Shown piece after piece: positions 24,768 through 32,874 of a stretch of DNA of 43,841 bases. How positions within the stretch are numbered: the first letter of the stretch is position 1; the number at the start of each line of letters is the position of its first letter. A program made the translations under genes and the position numbers. The DNA is from an uncultured Victivallales bacterium. GTDB taxonomy: Bacteria > Verrucomicrobiota > Lentisphaeria > Oligosphaerales > JAFGRS01. Under the pieces are notes generated by a model. The model had not been told where the DNA came from, did not search any database, and worked only from the letters and a program-made list of their open reading frames with translations. The stretch lies in the NCBI GenBank assembly GCA_903837355.1, contig CAILUI010000463.1, forward strand, positions 1 to 43,841. The letters run 5' to 3'.

Positions 24768-27029
24768 CTAGCGCTCCGCGGCCCGACGCGCGGCCTCGGT
24801 AGCCAGGGTTTCGCGCAGACCCAGATACACCGCGCGCGACCGGGCCAGGCGTGTGCGGACCGCGGCGGCCTGATCAGCCAGCAGACGGTTGTAGAGGTCC
24901 AGCGCGCGCTCCGGCCGTGCGGCGATCTCGGCCGCCTCTGTGAGCGCCGTGTCGATCTCGTCCAGCACCTGCAGTTGGCGGCTGAGGATCGCCTCGGCCT
25001 GGGCCGTGTTCCAGCCCCGGAAGCCCGGGCGCACCACGTAGACGGGACTGGTCAGGGCCTCGGACCCATCCTCGCCCACGGCATGCGCCACCAGCCAGCC
25101 CCCGCAGCCCGCCGGCAAGTCGGCCTTCAGCTTCAGGTCCCGCTCGGGAGAATCGCCCGCCTCAACCCGCCGCACGACCTCGCCGAGCCAGACGATCTCG
25201 AGTCGCCGCGGCGCCCACTGCCCGGGCAGACCGAAAGCCCGCGCCCGCAGCCGCAGTGTGTCTCCGGGCCCAACCGCGATCTCCGCGCCCGGCAGTTGGC
25301 CGTTAACCTCGAGACCCACCATGACGCCATTGCTCACGAACGTCCGACCGGCGCGCACCGCCTCGAACCACGCATCGGGAGTGAACCGGCGCTTGCCGCA
25401 GTAGGCATAGGTGCGCACGGCGCCAACGGTGCCACCGTAGGGGGTATCGCTACCGGCCGTGGCCGTCATCCGGAAGCCGAGATTCAGGAAATCGTAGAAG
25501 AGCGCCGTGCCCAGCCCGGCCTGCATGACGCTGTTGAAGTCAACGATCCCCATGGGGGTGAAGAGCGCCATCTCGCGCTCGGTCAGCAGTTCCTTCACGC
25601 CGCTGCCCACGTGCGTGTGGCCGTACAGCCCGCCCTGCTTGTGGATCTCGTCGGCCACCCAGTCGTTGAGCAGGTAGCGGGCCGGGTCGCGCACTTTGGA
25701 CTGCAGGTTCAGGCCGATGGCGTGCCCCAGCGCCGAACGCGGGTCCTCCTGCCCGGGAACCAGCCAGTGGTCGCCATACTGCACCCGGAAATCCGGGCCA
25801 AAGCCGCGCTGCGCATACCAGGTACGCGAGGAGTCGCCCATCTCGAGCACATTGCAGAGGTTCAGATCGGTCGCCCGCACAAACGCCATCAGTTTGTCGG
25901 CGTCCTCACTGTGCATCAGGCGGGAGTGAACGTGGTCGTCACCGGAGAACCAGCCCTGCCGCGCCAGTGACGTCCAGCGCTGCAGGCGGATGACGCGCTG
26001 AACCCGCCCTTGGGGAGGCACCTCCACGAGCGCGTGCACCGGCTCGAACTCGGGGCCGCGGATGATGTCGACCTCCCAGACGCCGGCCGGCACGGCCATC
26101 TCGAAACGACCCGGCACGACCCAATACCGCCCCTGCCAGCGCAGCGGTAGCCAGACGGGGTAGCCGCGCCCCGGTCCGTAGATCGGCAGCCCCGTCACCT
26201 GGTTCAGCATCGGGCTGAAGTCCAGCGCGCCGGCCGGCTCCAGCAAGCGCCGGCCCCGCACCGAGGTCAGCCGCAGCAGCGCCGGGGTCGATTCGCCGTG
26301 CTCATCACGGACGTCGACCGCAAGCTGCCCGAGAGGCGCAGACACGAGCCGGACGGAGCCGAAGAGCGACGGCCGCTCGTCGCCGCGGCGGCGCAGACTG
26401 AGGACAAGGGTCGACTCGCCCGTGGGCAACTGGCTCAGCTTGAGCAGCATGTAGGTCACGCCCTCGCGGCCGACCTCGATCGTGCAGGGGCCGGGGTCGC
26501 GCTCCCCGGTGAGGTCCATTTCCTGCACCACGAAGGACGTGCCCTCGCCGGGCAGCTCGGCCGCCACCAACAGCAGCCCTTCCTGTCCCATCGCGATGGG
26601 CGCGCCGAGGGCCGTCTGCTGCGCCTGGCGCACGTCGAGCCGAACCAGCCCCGGCGCCGCCGCCGCGAATGCGAGCAGCGCCTGCTCGCCACGCCAGCGC
26701 TGGTAGTCGGCCTCGGCCGCGCCGCCAGGCGCGCGCCCGCTGCGCAGCGCGTCGGCCGCGGCCAGGCGGGCGGCAACGCGGTCGAGCGAGGCCGCACTGG
26801 GCTCGGTCACCCAGCCGCCCGCATGCGCCAGCAGCTCGCGCGCGAACGCCTCCGAGCCCGACAGGGCGGGACGGGCCAGCGCCAGGTCGGCAGCCGTGGG
26901 TCGCTCAGGATCGGCATCATGGGCCAGAGCCGCGGCCCCCGCCAGCAGCGCCGCCAGGACAGCGATCCACACCGCCAGACGACCTGAGGCGCACGCGGCC
27001 CGCGCACCGTACCCGCGCTGGGTATTCAT
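24768..27029 (-). CDS. Secreted PHP-type metallohydrolase (CehA/McbA-like)
   Basis: The frame is open to 27311, but the ATG at 27029, with GAGAGG six nt upstream, begins a good signal peptide (LAVWIAVLAALLAGAAALA), giving 753 residues. The C-terminal half contains the metal ligands of the PHP fold: FSGDDHVHSRL (His366, His368), GLYGHTHVG (His471, His473) and TATAGSDTPYGG (Asp528). This matches the CehA/McbA family of metal-dependent esterase/amidase-like enzymes; their natural substrates are mostly unknown. The N-terminal 350 residues look like beta-sandwich domains. The extreme C-terminus is a charged helix (residues about 690-753). It precedes the glycan operon but is separated from it by a 129-nt gap holding the operon promoter, so it is probably a separate unit. 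Confidence 0.75.
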   Translation of the reverse strand: MNTQRGYGARAACASGRLAVWIAVLAALLAGAAALAHDADPERPTAADLALARPALSGSEAFARELLAHAGGWVTEPSAASLDRVAARLAAADALRSGRAPGGAAEADYQRWRGEQALLAFAAAAPGLVRLDVRQAQQTALGAPIAMGQEGLLLVAAELPGEGTSFVVQEMDLTGERDPGPCTIEVGREGVTYMLLKLSQLPTGESTLVLSLRRRGDERPSLFGSVRLVSAPLGQLAVDVRDEHGESTPALLRLTSVRGRRLLEPAGALDFSPMLNQVTGLPIYGPGRGYPVWLPLRWQGRYWVVPGRFEMAVPAGVWEVDIIRGPEFEPVHALVEVPPQGRVQRVIRLQRWTSLARQGWFSGDDHVHSRLMHSEDADKLMAFVRATDLNLCNVLEMGDSSRTWYAQRGFGPDFRVQYGDHWLVPGQEDPRSALGHAIGLNLQSKVRDPARYLLNDWVADEIHKQGGLYGHTHVGSGVKELLTEREMALFTPMGIVDFNSVMQAGLGTALFYDFLNLGFRMTATAGSDTPYGGTVGAVRTYAYCGKRRFTPDAWFEAVRAGRTFVSNGVMVGLEVNGQLPGAEIAVGPGDTLRLRARAFGLPGQWAPRRLEIVWLGEVVRRVEAGDSPERDLKLKADLPAGCGGWLVAHAVGEDGSEALTSPVYVVRPGFRGWNTAQAEAILSRQLQVLDEIDTALTEAAEIAARPERALDLYNRLLADQAAAVRTRLARSRAVYLGLRETLATEAARRAAER

Positions 27030-27369
27030 CTGACCCTCTCTTACCATCTCGCCATCGCCTCGCAGAGCCGTTCCGTGGAGGTCACTAGGCCAACGCTGTA
27101 ACGGTGCGGAATGTGCGTCAACTTCCGCCTGAGCGGTGACGAAACCCAGCCCGGCGCAGAGCGTCTTCACGTGCACGGCATGGCCCTCGGTCCTGACGGG
27201 TACCCTCCCGCGAGACGCGGCCCGGTAGGGCTGACGCCCGCCCGCCGCCAGCGCCCTCGCCGGGCGCCGTAGAAACAGCGCGGCCGGACGGGTTTCCCAG
27301 TCCGGCCGCACACCTCACACCCGGCCCCAGCGGATGGAACCGCCGACGCCAGGCCTTCGCGCTCTCTGC
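27030..27369. other. 340-nt intergenic region between FKBP and PHP genes
   Basis: Contains the strong hairpin at 27271-27309. Closer to the downstream gene a TTGACG (minus strand, 27121-27116) could be a -35 box, but no good -10 lies 16-18 nt further on. The frame of the PHP gene stays open through this region without a convincing start, and I see no other gene. Confidence 0.5.
27271..27309 (-). terminator. Strong intrinsic terminator after the FKBP gene
   Basis: On the minus strand GCGGCCGGAC (27309-27300) pairs perfectly with GTCCGGCCGC (27289-27280). The loop contains GGG-AAA-CCC, which can add three pairs with one bulged base. GCTGTTTCT follows. It lies 60 nt after the FKBP stop and is well placed to separate that gene from the PHP gene. 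Confidence 0.75.
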
Positions 27370-28113
27370 TTACTTCTGGGCCTCAGGTGCGGCCGGCACA
27401 GCCGGCGGCGCTTCCTTGATGCTGAGCAGTTCGATCTCGAACTTCAGCACGGCATCCGGCCCGATCTCCCGGCCCTTGCCGTTCGGACCGTAGGCCAGCT
27501 CGGAGGGCAGAACGACCTCCCACTTGGACCCCACGGACATCAACTGCAGGGCTTCCTGCCAGCCCTTGATCACCTGCCGGAGCGGGAACACGGCGGGCTC
27601 GTTACGCTTGTAGGAACTGTCGAACTCGGTGCCATTCAGCAGGGTCCCGCGGTAATGAACTTCCACGGTGTCGGTCAGCGCCGGCTTCTTGCCGTCGCCG
27701 TTCTTGATGGCCTTGTACTGCAGGCCGCTGCCGGTGACGGCCCAGCCCTCGGCCGTCTTGTTGGTCTCGAGGAACGCCAGACCTTCCTTCTTGTTGCCCT
27801 CGCCCTGAGCCTGACGCACAGCGGTGACCTTCTCACGCATCCGCGTGCTGAACTCCTGCATCACCTCCTGAGCCTTTTCCGGCGGGATCGCGTTGGGCTT
27901 CTTGGCCACGGCGTCGCGCAGGGCGCCAATCAGCACCTCGAGGTTCAGTTCGTTGGCCAGTTCCTCGCCCGCGAGCGAATCCCCAATCTGCCGCCCAATG
28001 AGATAGCTGACCTGATCCACGGGGGTACTCAGAGTGGGCTCCTGTGCGGCGCAGTACCCGGCGACCATCAGGCCGGCCATGGCACCCAACAGACACGTGC
28101 GGCTGATCTTCAT
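27370..28113 (-). CDS. Exported FKBP-type peptidyl-prolyl isomerase (FkpA/Mip-like)
   Basis: From the ATG at 28113 (GAGGA site 7 nt upstream) the product has 247 residues: a signal peptide (KISRTCLLGAMAGLMVAGYC), an N-terminal dimerisation region with the FKBP_N pattern QVSYLIGRQIGDSLAGEEL, a charged helix, and a C-terminal FKBP domain (about residues 140-232) with VEVHYRGTLLNGTEFDSSY, VIKGWQEALQLM and LAYGPNGKG. These are the conserved active-site strands and the Val-Ile-x-Gly-Trp motif. It catalyses cis-trans isomerisation of prolyl bonds and acts as a folding chaperone for exported proteins, which fits a cell that secretes many large enzymes. The last residues are Pro/Ala-rich. Translation further upstream to 28179 is unlikely. 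Confidence 0.9.
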   Translation of the reverse strand: MKISRTCLLGAMAGLMVAGYCAAQEPTLSTPVDQVSYLIGRQIGDSLAGEELANELNLEVLIGALRDAVAKKPNAIPPEKAQEVMQEFSTRMREKVTAVRQAQGEGNKKEGLAFLETNKTAEGWAVTGSGLQYKAIKNGDGKKPALTDTVEVHYRGTLLNGTEFDSSYKRNEPAVFPLRQVIKGWQEALQLMSVGSKWEVVLPSELAYGPNGKGREIGPDAVLKFEIELLSIKEAPPAVPAAPEAQK

Positions 28114-28179
28114 TGACTGTCCTCTGGTGTTGGCTCTGGGCAGCAACCATCCCCGGTATGGAGACGCGCATCCAGGCAA

Positions 28180-28185
28180 AGTATA
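28180..28185 (-). promoter_or_regulatory. Possible -10 box of the FKBP gene
   Basis: TATACT on the minus strand matches the -10 consensus at five of six positions and lies about 67 nt before the ATG. No good -35 box is visible at 16-18 nt, so the promoter is tentative. Confidence 0.35.
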
Positions 28186-28221
28186 AGGGGTGAACCGCGG
28201 AATGCTTGCCTATCCGCCGCC

Positions 28222-28244
28222 GCCGGCGCTGGAAAAACGCCGGC
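28222..28244 (-). terminator. Hairpin after nifS, possible weak terminator
   Basis: GCCGGCG and CGCCGGC form a 7-bp stem around a 9-nt loop, 21 nt past the nifS stop. No T-tract follows on the minus strand, so termination may be inefficient or Rho-assisted. Confidence 0.3.
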
Positions 28245-28265
28245 AGGCAGAACGGCGCAGCGCGC

Positions 28266-29435
28266 TCAGCCCGACGTCCGCCCGTAGGGCGAGATCTCAC
28301 GCAGCCGGCGGATGATCGGCGGCAGCTTCGCGATGATGGTGTCCATCTCGTCCATACGGTTGTAGCGCGATAGGCTGAAGCGGATGCTGCCGTGGGCCGC
28401 CGTGTAGGGCACGCCCATGGCCCGCAGCACATGCGACGGCTCGAGCGAGCCCGACGTGCAGGCCGAACCCGATGACGCCGCGATGTCATGCTGGTTGAGG
28501 AGCAGCAGGATCGACTCGCCTTCGATGAACTCGAAACTGATATTGGTGGTGTTGGGCAGACGCCCCTCCGGGTTGCCGTTGACGCGGGCATTCGGGCACG
28601 TGGACAGCAGGCCCTTCTCCAGGTAGTCCCGCATGGCCGCCACACGCGTGTTCTCCTCATCGAGATGCGCCCCGGCCAACTCGGCGGCCTTGCCCAGAGC
28701 CACGATGCCCGCCACGTTCTCGGTCCCGGCCCGCAGACCAAACTCCTGGTGGCCACCGATGAGGAACTGGCTGAAGGGCGTCCCATGACGCACGTACAGA
28801 GCACCGATCCCTTTGGGCGCGTGCAATTTGTGACCACTCAGGGAAAGGAAGTCAATGCGCGTCTTGGCAAGGTCGATCGGCACCTTGCCCACCGCCTGCA
28901 CGGCGTCAGTGTGGAACAGCGCCCCGTGCTGATGGGCGATCTCGGCCAACTTCGCCACCGGGTAGATATTGCCCGTCTCATTGTTGGCCCACATCACCGA
29001 AACGATGGCTGTCTCGTCATCCACCATCTTCTCCAAGGCGTCAAAACACAACTTACCCTTGGCGTTTACGGGCACGTATTCAACATGATAACCCTTCTGC
29101 TGCAATGTCTTACACATTCCTAGAACGGCCGGATGCTCGACCTTCGAGGTCACGATCTTGCGCCGCGCCGGAAGATTGTCGATCGCGCTCATGATGGCGG
29201 CATTGTCGGACTCGGTCCCGCAACTGGTGAAGATCACCTCGCCCGGGGCAGCCCCGAGCAGGGCAGCGAGGTGCTGACGCGCGGCATCGATGTACGTGCG
29301 CACCTGCCCGCCGAAGGTGTGCATGCTCGAGGCGTTGCCGTAGTAGTCGGTGAGGAACGGCAGCATCTCCTGCAGGACCTCATCGGCCACCCGCGTGGTG
29401 GCGTTGTTATCGACATAGATGACATCTTTACGCAT
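28266..29435 (-). CDS. nifS: Cysteine desulfurase NifS
   Basis: The 389-residue product opens with IYVDNNATT, the cofactor-domain signature of class I NifS/IscS enzymes. The pyridoxal-phosphate lysine is Lys203 in LSLSGHKLHAPKG, and the catalytic cysteine is Cys326 in SSGSACTSGSLEPSHVL, in the long flexible loop of class I enzymes. It removes sulfur from cysteine and hands it to the NifU scaffold encoded immediately upstream. The ATG at 29435 has GAGGTG upstream; an alternative ATG at 29450 overlaps the nifU stop (TGATG), so the two genes are translationally linked whichever is used. In the absence of nitrogenase genes nearby, the pair probably serves general Fe-S assembly. Confidence 0.93.
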   Translation of the reverse strand: MRKDVIYVDNNATTRVADEVLQEMLPFLTDYYGNASSMHTFGGQVRTYIDAARQHLAALLGAAPGEVIFTSCGTESDNAAIMSAIDNLPARRKIVTSKVEHPAVLGMCKTLQQKGYHVEYVPVNAKGKLCFDALEKMVDDETAIVSVMWANNETGNIYPVAKLAEIAHQHGALFHTDAVQAVGKVPIDLAKTRIDFLSLSGHKLHAPKGIGALYVRHGTPFSQFLIGGHQEFGLRAGTENVAGIVALGKAAELAGAHLDEENTRVAAMRDYLEKGLLSTCPNARVNGNPEGRLPNTTNISFEFIEGESILLLLNQHDIAASSGSACTSGSLEPSHVLRAMGVPYTAAHGSIRFSLSRYNRMDEMDTIIAKLPPIIRRLREISPYGRTSG

Positions 29436-29449
29436 GGACGCGCACCTCA

Positions 29450-30352
29450 TCAACCCGCCACCACGGTCAACGCCGGCGAGACTTCCTCGCGCAACCGCGC
29501 CTCGACCCACCGCTTCAATGTCGTCTGCGCCCCGGGGCACCCGGCGCAGGCGCCTTTGAGTTGCACGACGACCCGGTCCCCGTCGATGTCGAGCAACTCC
29601 AGGTCGCCGCCGTCGGCCTGCAGACCAGGCCTGAGCTCGTCGTTGATGAGCTGCTGGATTTTCATCATCTTCTGCAGGTTCGTCAGGACTTTGGGCGCCG
29701 GCCCTGCCGCCGCCGGTGCCGCCACGGCAGCGGCGGCCGTCGCCGCCGCCCCCGCCAGAGCGTCGAGAATGGCCTGTATGTCTTTCTTGCAGCCGCCACA
29801 ACCGCCACCGGCCTTGCAGTAGTGCGTCACCTGCGCCACCGTGGTCAAGCCGTTGGCCGCGACCACCTCCCGGATGTGACGTTCGGTGACGCTGAAGCAG
29901 TAACACACCACCCGGTCAACACCGTCGGGGTCGTACTTCCCATGATCATGGTCGTGGCCTGAGGTCGCCTTGCCGTCACCCTCGCCGCGCAGATGGGCCA
30001 GCGCCGCCTGCAACGCCTCCATGCCCATCACCGAACAGTGCATCTTCTCTTCCGGCAGGCTGCCCAGATACTTGGCAATGTCGTCGTTGGTCACCGTCTC
30101 GACCTCGACGATGGCCTTGCCCTTCACCAGTTCGGTCAGCGCCGAGGCACTGGCGATGGCGCTGGCACAGCCGAACGTCTGGAATTTCACGTCCGCAATC
30201 CGCGTCTTCCCGGCATCCAGTTTCAGGAAGAGCTTCAGGGCATCACCGCAGGTGATGTTCCCGACTTCGCCGATGGCATCGGCATCCGCGATCTCGCCCA
30301 CGTTCCTGGGGTGCAGGAAGTGGTCCATGACCTTTTCCGTGTAGTCCCACAT
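29450..30352 (-). CDS. nifU: Full-length NifU iron-sulfur scaffold
   Basis: The 300-residue product has the three NifU domains. An IscU-type scaffold (residues 1-125) carries Cys35, Asp37, Cys62 and Cys106. A central bacterioferredoxin-like [2Fe-2S] domain (about 147-200) has CYCFSVTE (Cys150, Cys152), Cys179, and CGGC (Cys185, Cys188). A C-terminal Nfu domain (about 222-300) has CAGCPGA (Cys269, Cys272). Between the first two lies a short His/Asp-rich stretch (GHDHDHGKYD), and an Ala/Pro-rich linker joins the last two. It assembles transient Fe-S clusters using sulfur from NifS and delivers them to target proteins. I chose the ATG at 30352 because family members start at this W-D-Y-T/S-E-K motif; the longer frame to 30409 adds unconserved residues. 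Confidence 0.93.
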   Translation of the reverse strand: MWDYTEKVMDHFLHPRNVGEIADADAIGEVGNITCGDALKLFLKLDAGKTRIADVKFQTFGCASAIASASALTELVKGKAIVEVETVTNDDIAKYLGSLPEEKMHCSVMGMEALQAALAHLRGEGDGKATSGHDHDHGKYDPDGVDRVVCYCFSVTERHIREVVAANGLTTVAQVTHYCKAGGGCGGCKKDIQAILDALAGAAATAAAAVAAPAAAGPAPKVLTNLQKMMKIQQLINDELRPGLQADGGDLELLDIDGDRVVVQLKGACAGCPGAQTTLKRWVEARLREEVSPALTVVAG

Positions 30353-30498
30353 AGCGTCTTCGCTCCTGCTAGCGCTGCTCTGGAAACCCCTCTCAGGGCT
30401 CGGTGTCATACCCTGCCGCCACGGCCTAACCCCTGCCGACGCCGTAGCGGTAACCTAGGTGACACCGCGGCGCTGGGCAAGTTCCGCGATGCCGCCGA

Positions 30499-30673
30499 CA
30501 GGGCTGTTCCAAGATCGCGGTTCCCGCTACGGGTGAGCGCGTGAGAACGTGAAAGCGTGGATTCGCGACAGACGGCCGGCACACGCGCCGTAACCCTCAC
30601 GCAATCACGCTCTCACGCTTTCACCGTGCCGGTGACCAACACCGATGGTCGTTGGGAAAACGGAACAGCCCTG
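30499..30673. mobile_element. MITE-like element with 12-bp terminal inverted repeats
   Basis: CAGGGCTGTTCC (30499-30510) and its exact complement GGAACAGCCCTG (30662-30673) bound 175 bp with no coding capacity. The octamer GCCGCCGA directly precedes the left end (30491-30498) and recurs one nucleotide past the right end (30675-30682), a possible target-site duplication. Inside, two arms of four GTGANNGC-like octamers (30533-30564 and, inverted, 30593-30624) face each other across 28 nt. A second copy lies at 43702-43841, inverted, matching 138 of 140 positions. This is what a non-autonomous transposable element looks like; no transposase is in the window. Confidence 0.65.
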
Positions 30674-30683
30674 CGCCGCCGAG

Positions 30684-30897
30684 GTAGTGCCAGTGACGTC
30701 GGCGCGGCCCCCTCCTGTGAAACTCAACCTCGGTCGCGCGGGGGTCAGGAGCAGCGCACTTCTCACCAAGAGTTTCATCTTGACATGATCGGGCGGCACT
30801 GCGCACGCTTGGTGCTGGAGGATCCTGCTGGACAGCAGGATTCGCCCTCCAGAGCGTGCCCGCACAGCCGGCGGCTGCGGAATTCACTATGGCATTG
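30684..30897. repeat. Diverged copy of a palindromic repeat family
   Basis: The left end, GTAGTGCCAGTGACGTC, matches the ends of the palindrome at 38305-38487. The right end, read on the minus strand, carries a 39-nt stretch ending in TGGAGGGCGAA that matches the left arm of that element at 34 of 39 positions. The middle is not symmetric, so this copy is decayed or interrupted. Confidence 0.5.
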
Positions 30898-30974
30898 CCC
30901 GCGGAGTTGAGTCGCGCCGCGAGGCTGCGGAACTCGGGGATCCAAGGGTAAGAGTCGCGTGGGAGGGGATGAAA

Positions 30975-31050
30975 TGGAGCGGGCGAACGGACTCGAACCG
31001 TCGACAACCACCTTGGCAAGGTGGCGCTCTACCAACTGAGCTACGCCCGC
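30975..31050 (-). tRNA. tRNA-Gly (GCC), copy 2
   Basis: A full cloverleaf of 76 nt including an encoded CCA: acceptor GCGGGCG/CGCCCGC, D arm GCTC/GAGC, anticodon stem CCACC/GGTGG with loop TTGCCAA (anticodon GCC, complement at 31015-31017), T arm with TTCGAGT and discriminator T, as is normal for bacterial tRNA-Gly. It is identical to the neighbouring copy 19 nt upstream. Confidence 0.97.
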
Positions 31051-31069
31051 TCACAAAAAGACAGAAGTT

Positions 31070-31145
31070 TGGAGCGGGCGAACGGACTCGAACCGTCGAC
31101 AACCACCTTGGCAAGGTGGCGCTCTACCAACTGAGCTACGCCCGC
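31070..31145 (-). tRNA. tRNA-Gly (GCC), copy 1
   Basis: Identical in all 76 nt to the tRNA at 30975-31050, with encoded CCA and anticodon GCC. The two lie in tandem 40 nt after the cimA stop on the same strand, so they could be read from the cimA transcript or from their own promoter. The duplicated block also includes a few flanking bases. Confidence 0.97.
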
Positions 31146-31184
31146 TCACAACGAGGCCTTACACTATTGCAGATAGCGACGCTT

Positions 31185-32798
31185 TCAAGCCTCCAAGTCT
31201 GCTTTTTCCACTCCTTTGACGCGGTTCGCATCCCGCTCAAACAGGAAGTACTCCACCGAATCCAGCAAGGCCTGCCAACTCGCCTCGATGATGTTGCCGC
31301 TGACCCCGACCGTCCCCCACATGGCTTTGCCGTCGGTCGACTCGATCAGCACCCGCGTCTTGGCAGCGGTGCCGTCCTCGCCATCCAGAATGCGGACCTT
31401 GAAGTCGCGCAAGGTCATCTCGTGCACCTCGGGGTAGAACTGGGTCAAGGCCTTGCGCAAGGCCAGGTCCAGGGCGTTGACCGGCCCGTCGCCCTCGGCA
31501 GCCGTGATCTCGGTGCGGTCGCCGACCTTGATCTTGATCGTCGCCTCGGACAGGCAGGGCACGCCGGCACCGCGCTTCTCCACAATGACGCGGAAGCCGT
31601 CCAACTCGAAGAAACTGCGGTGGTCGTGCAGCAGCTTCTGAACCAGCACCTTAAAGGAGGCGTCGGCGCTCTCGAACTCGTAGCCCTCGGACTCCAGGCG
31701 TTTCAGCTCCGAGAGGATCTGCCGCACCTCGGGGCCCTTGCCGTCGAGCTTGATGTCGTGCTCCTCCGCCTTCAGCAGCACATTGCTGCCCCCGGCCAGG
31801 TCGCTGACCAGAATGCGCCGCCGGTTGCCGACCAGGGCAGGCGAGATGTGCTCGAAGGTGGCCGCATTCTTCGCCACCGCGTTGACGTGCATGCCGCCCT
31901 TGTGGGCGAAGGCGGCGCTGCCGACAAAGGGCTGGTGTGCGTCCTCGCCGATATTGGCCAGGGCGTAGACGAACCGACTCAGTTCGGTCAACCGTTCGGG
32001 GTGCGGGTCCGCCAGACAGGCCAGCCCCATCTTCAGACTCAGTGCCGGCACGACGGTGCAGAGGTTGGCGTTCCCGCAGCGTTCGCCGAAGCCATTGATG
32101 GTGCCCTGGACCTGGACGGCGCCGGCCCGCACCGCAGCCAGGCTGTTGGCCACCGCGCAGCCGGCGTCGTTGTGACAATGGATGCCGATGGCCACACCCG
32201 GCAGGGCCCGGACCATCGCCGCCGTCACCTCGGCGAGCACATGGGGCAACGTGCCGCCGTTGGTGTCGCAGAGCACGATCGTCGTGGCTCCCTCCGCCGC
32301 CGCCCGCCGCAGTACCGCCAGCGCGTACTCAGGACGGTCGGCGTAACCATCGAAAAAGTGCTCGGCGTCGAAGATGACCTCGCGGCCGTGGTCGCGCAGG
32401 TAGGCACAGGAACTGCCGACCATATCCAGATTCTCGTCCGGAGTGACCCGCAGGACCTCGTGGACGTGGAACAGCCAGCTCTTGCCGAAGATGGTTACCA
32501 CCGGCGTGGCGGCCTGCAGCAGCGTCTGCAGATTCGCATCCTGCTCCGGCCCGCAGGCCGCTCGGCGGGTGCTCCCGAACGCCGCCAGACGGGCATGCTG
32601 CAACGAACGCCCGCGCATGGCCTCGAAGAACCCCATGTCCTTCGGGTTCGAGCCCGGCCAGCCGCCCTCGATGTAGCTCACACCGAAGGCGTCCAGGCGC
32701 TCGGCGATACGGACCTTGTCGGTCTTGGAGAAGGTCACGCCCTGACTCTGCGTACCGTCGCGCAAGGTCGTGTCGTAGATATGGATGAAATCGGCCAT
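31185..32798 (-). CDS. cimA: (R)-citramalate synthase
   Basis: The 537-residue product starts with HIYDTTLRDGTQSQGVTFS (metal-binding Asp9 and catalytic Arg13) and has GVSYIEGGWPGSNPKD, a signature that separates citramalate synthases of the CimA type from 2-isopropylmalate synthases. IHCHNDAGCAVANS holds the His-x-His metal ligands. The C-terminal ~150 residues form the LeuA-type allosteric domain. The enzyme condenses pyruvate with acetyl-CoA to citramalate, the first step of a threonine-independent route to 2-oxobutyrate and isoleucine; the allosteric domain is usually inhibited by isoleucine. The ATG at 32798 fits the family start; the frame extending to 32891 would overlap hom. The gene lies 76 nt after hom and shares its attenuated transcript. 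Confidence 0.9.
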   Translation of the reverse strand: MADFIHIYDTTLRDGTQSQGVTFSKTDKVRIAERLDAFGVSYIEGGWPGSNPKDMGFFEAMRGRSLQHARLAAFGSTRRAACGPEQDANLQTLLQAATPVVTIFGKSWLFHVHEVLRVTPDENLDMVGSSCAYLRDHGREVIFDAEHFFDGYADRPEYALAVLRRAAAEGATTIVLCDTNGGTLPHVLAEVTAAMVRALPGVAIGIHCHNDAGCAVANSLAAVRAGAVQVQGTINGFGERCGNANLCTVVPALSLKMGLACLADPHPERLTELSRFVYALANIGEDAHQPFVGSAAFAHKGGMHVNAVAKNAATFEHISPALVGNRRRILVSDLAGGSNVLLKAEEHDIKLDGKGPEVRQILSELKRLESEGYEFESADASFKVLVQKLLHDHRSFFELDGFRVIVEKRGAGVPCLSEATIKIKVGDRTEITAAEGDGPVNALDLALRKALTQFYPEVHEMTLRDFKVRILDGEDGTAAKTRVLIESTDGKAMWGTVGVSGNIIEASWQALLDSVEYFLFERDANRVKGVEKADLEA

Positions 32799-32874
32799 GG
32801 TGCCACAGACTCCCGGTACCCTCGCCCCCGGCCAGCGCGGCCTGCGCGCCACCGGCAGGTTCAGGCCCTCGTCA

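Larger units (their letters stand above)
30353..30974. other. 622-nt non-coding region with two repeat elements
   Basis: No frame here resembles a gene. From left to right it holds the nifU upstream region, a MITE-like element (30499-30673), a diverged palindromic element (30684-30897) and a short spacer before the tRNA genes. The nifU promoter must lie right of 30352, possibly within or beyond the MITE, but I cannot recognise it. Confidence 0.6.

Noticed and set aside
28266..30352. Nitrogen-fixation locus
   Set aside because: NifU and NifS alone also serve general Fe-S assembly; no nifHDK or other nif genes are in the window.
30533..30624. Possible CRISPR array in the octamer repeats
   Set aside because: Units are 8 bp, contiguous and inverted between arms, with no spacers and no cas genes.
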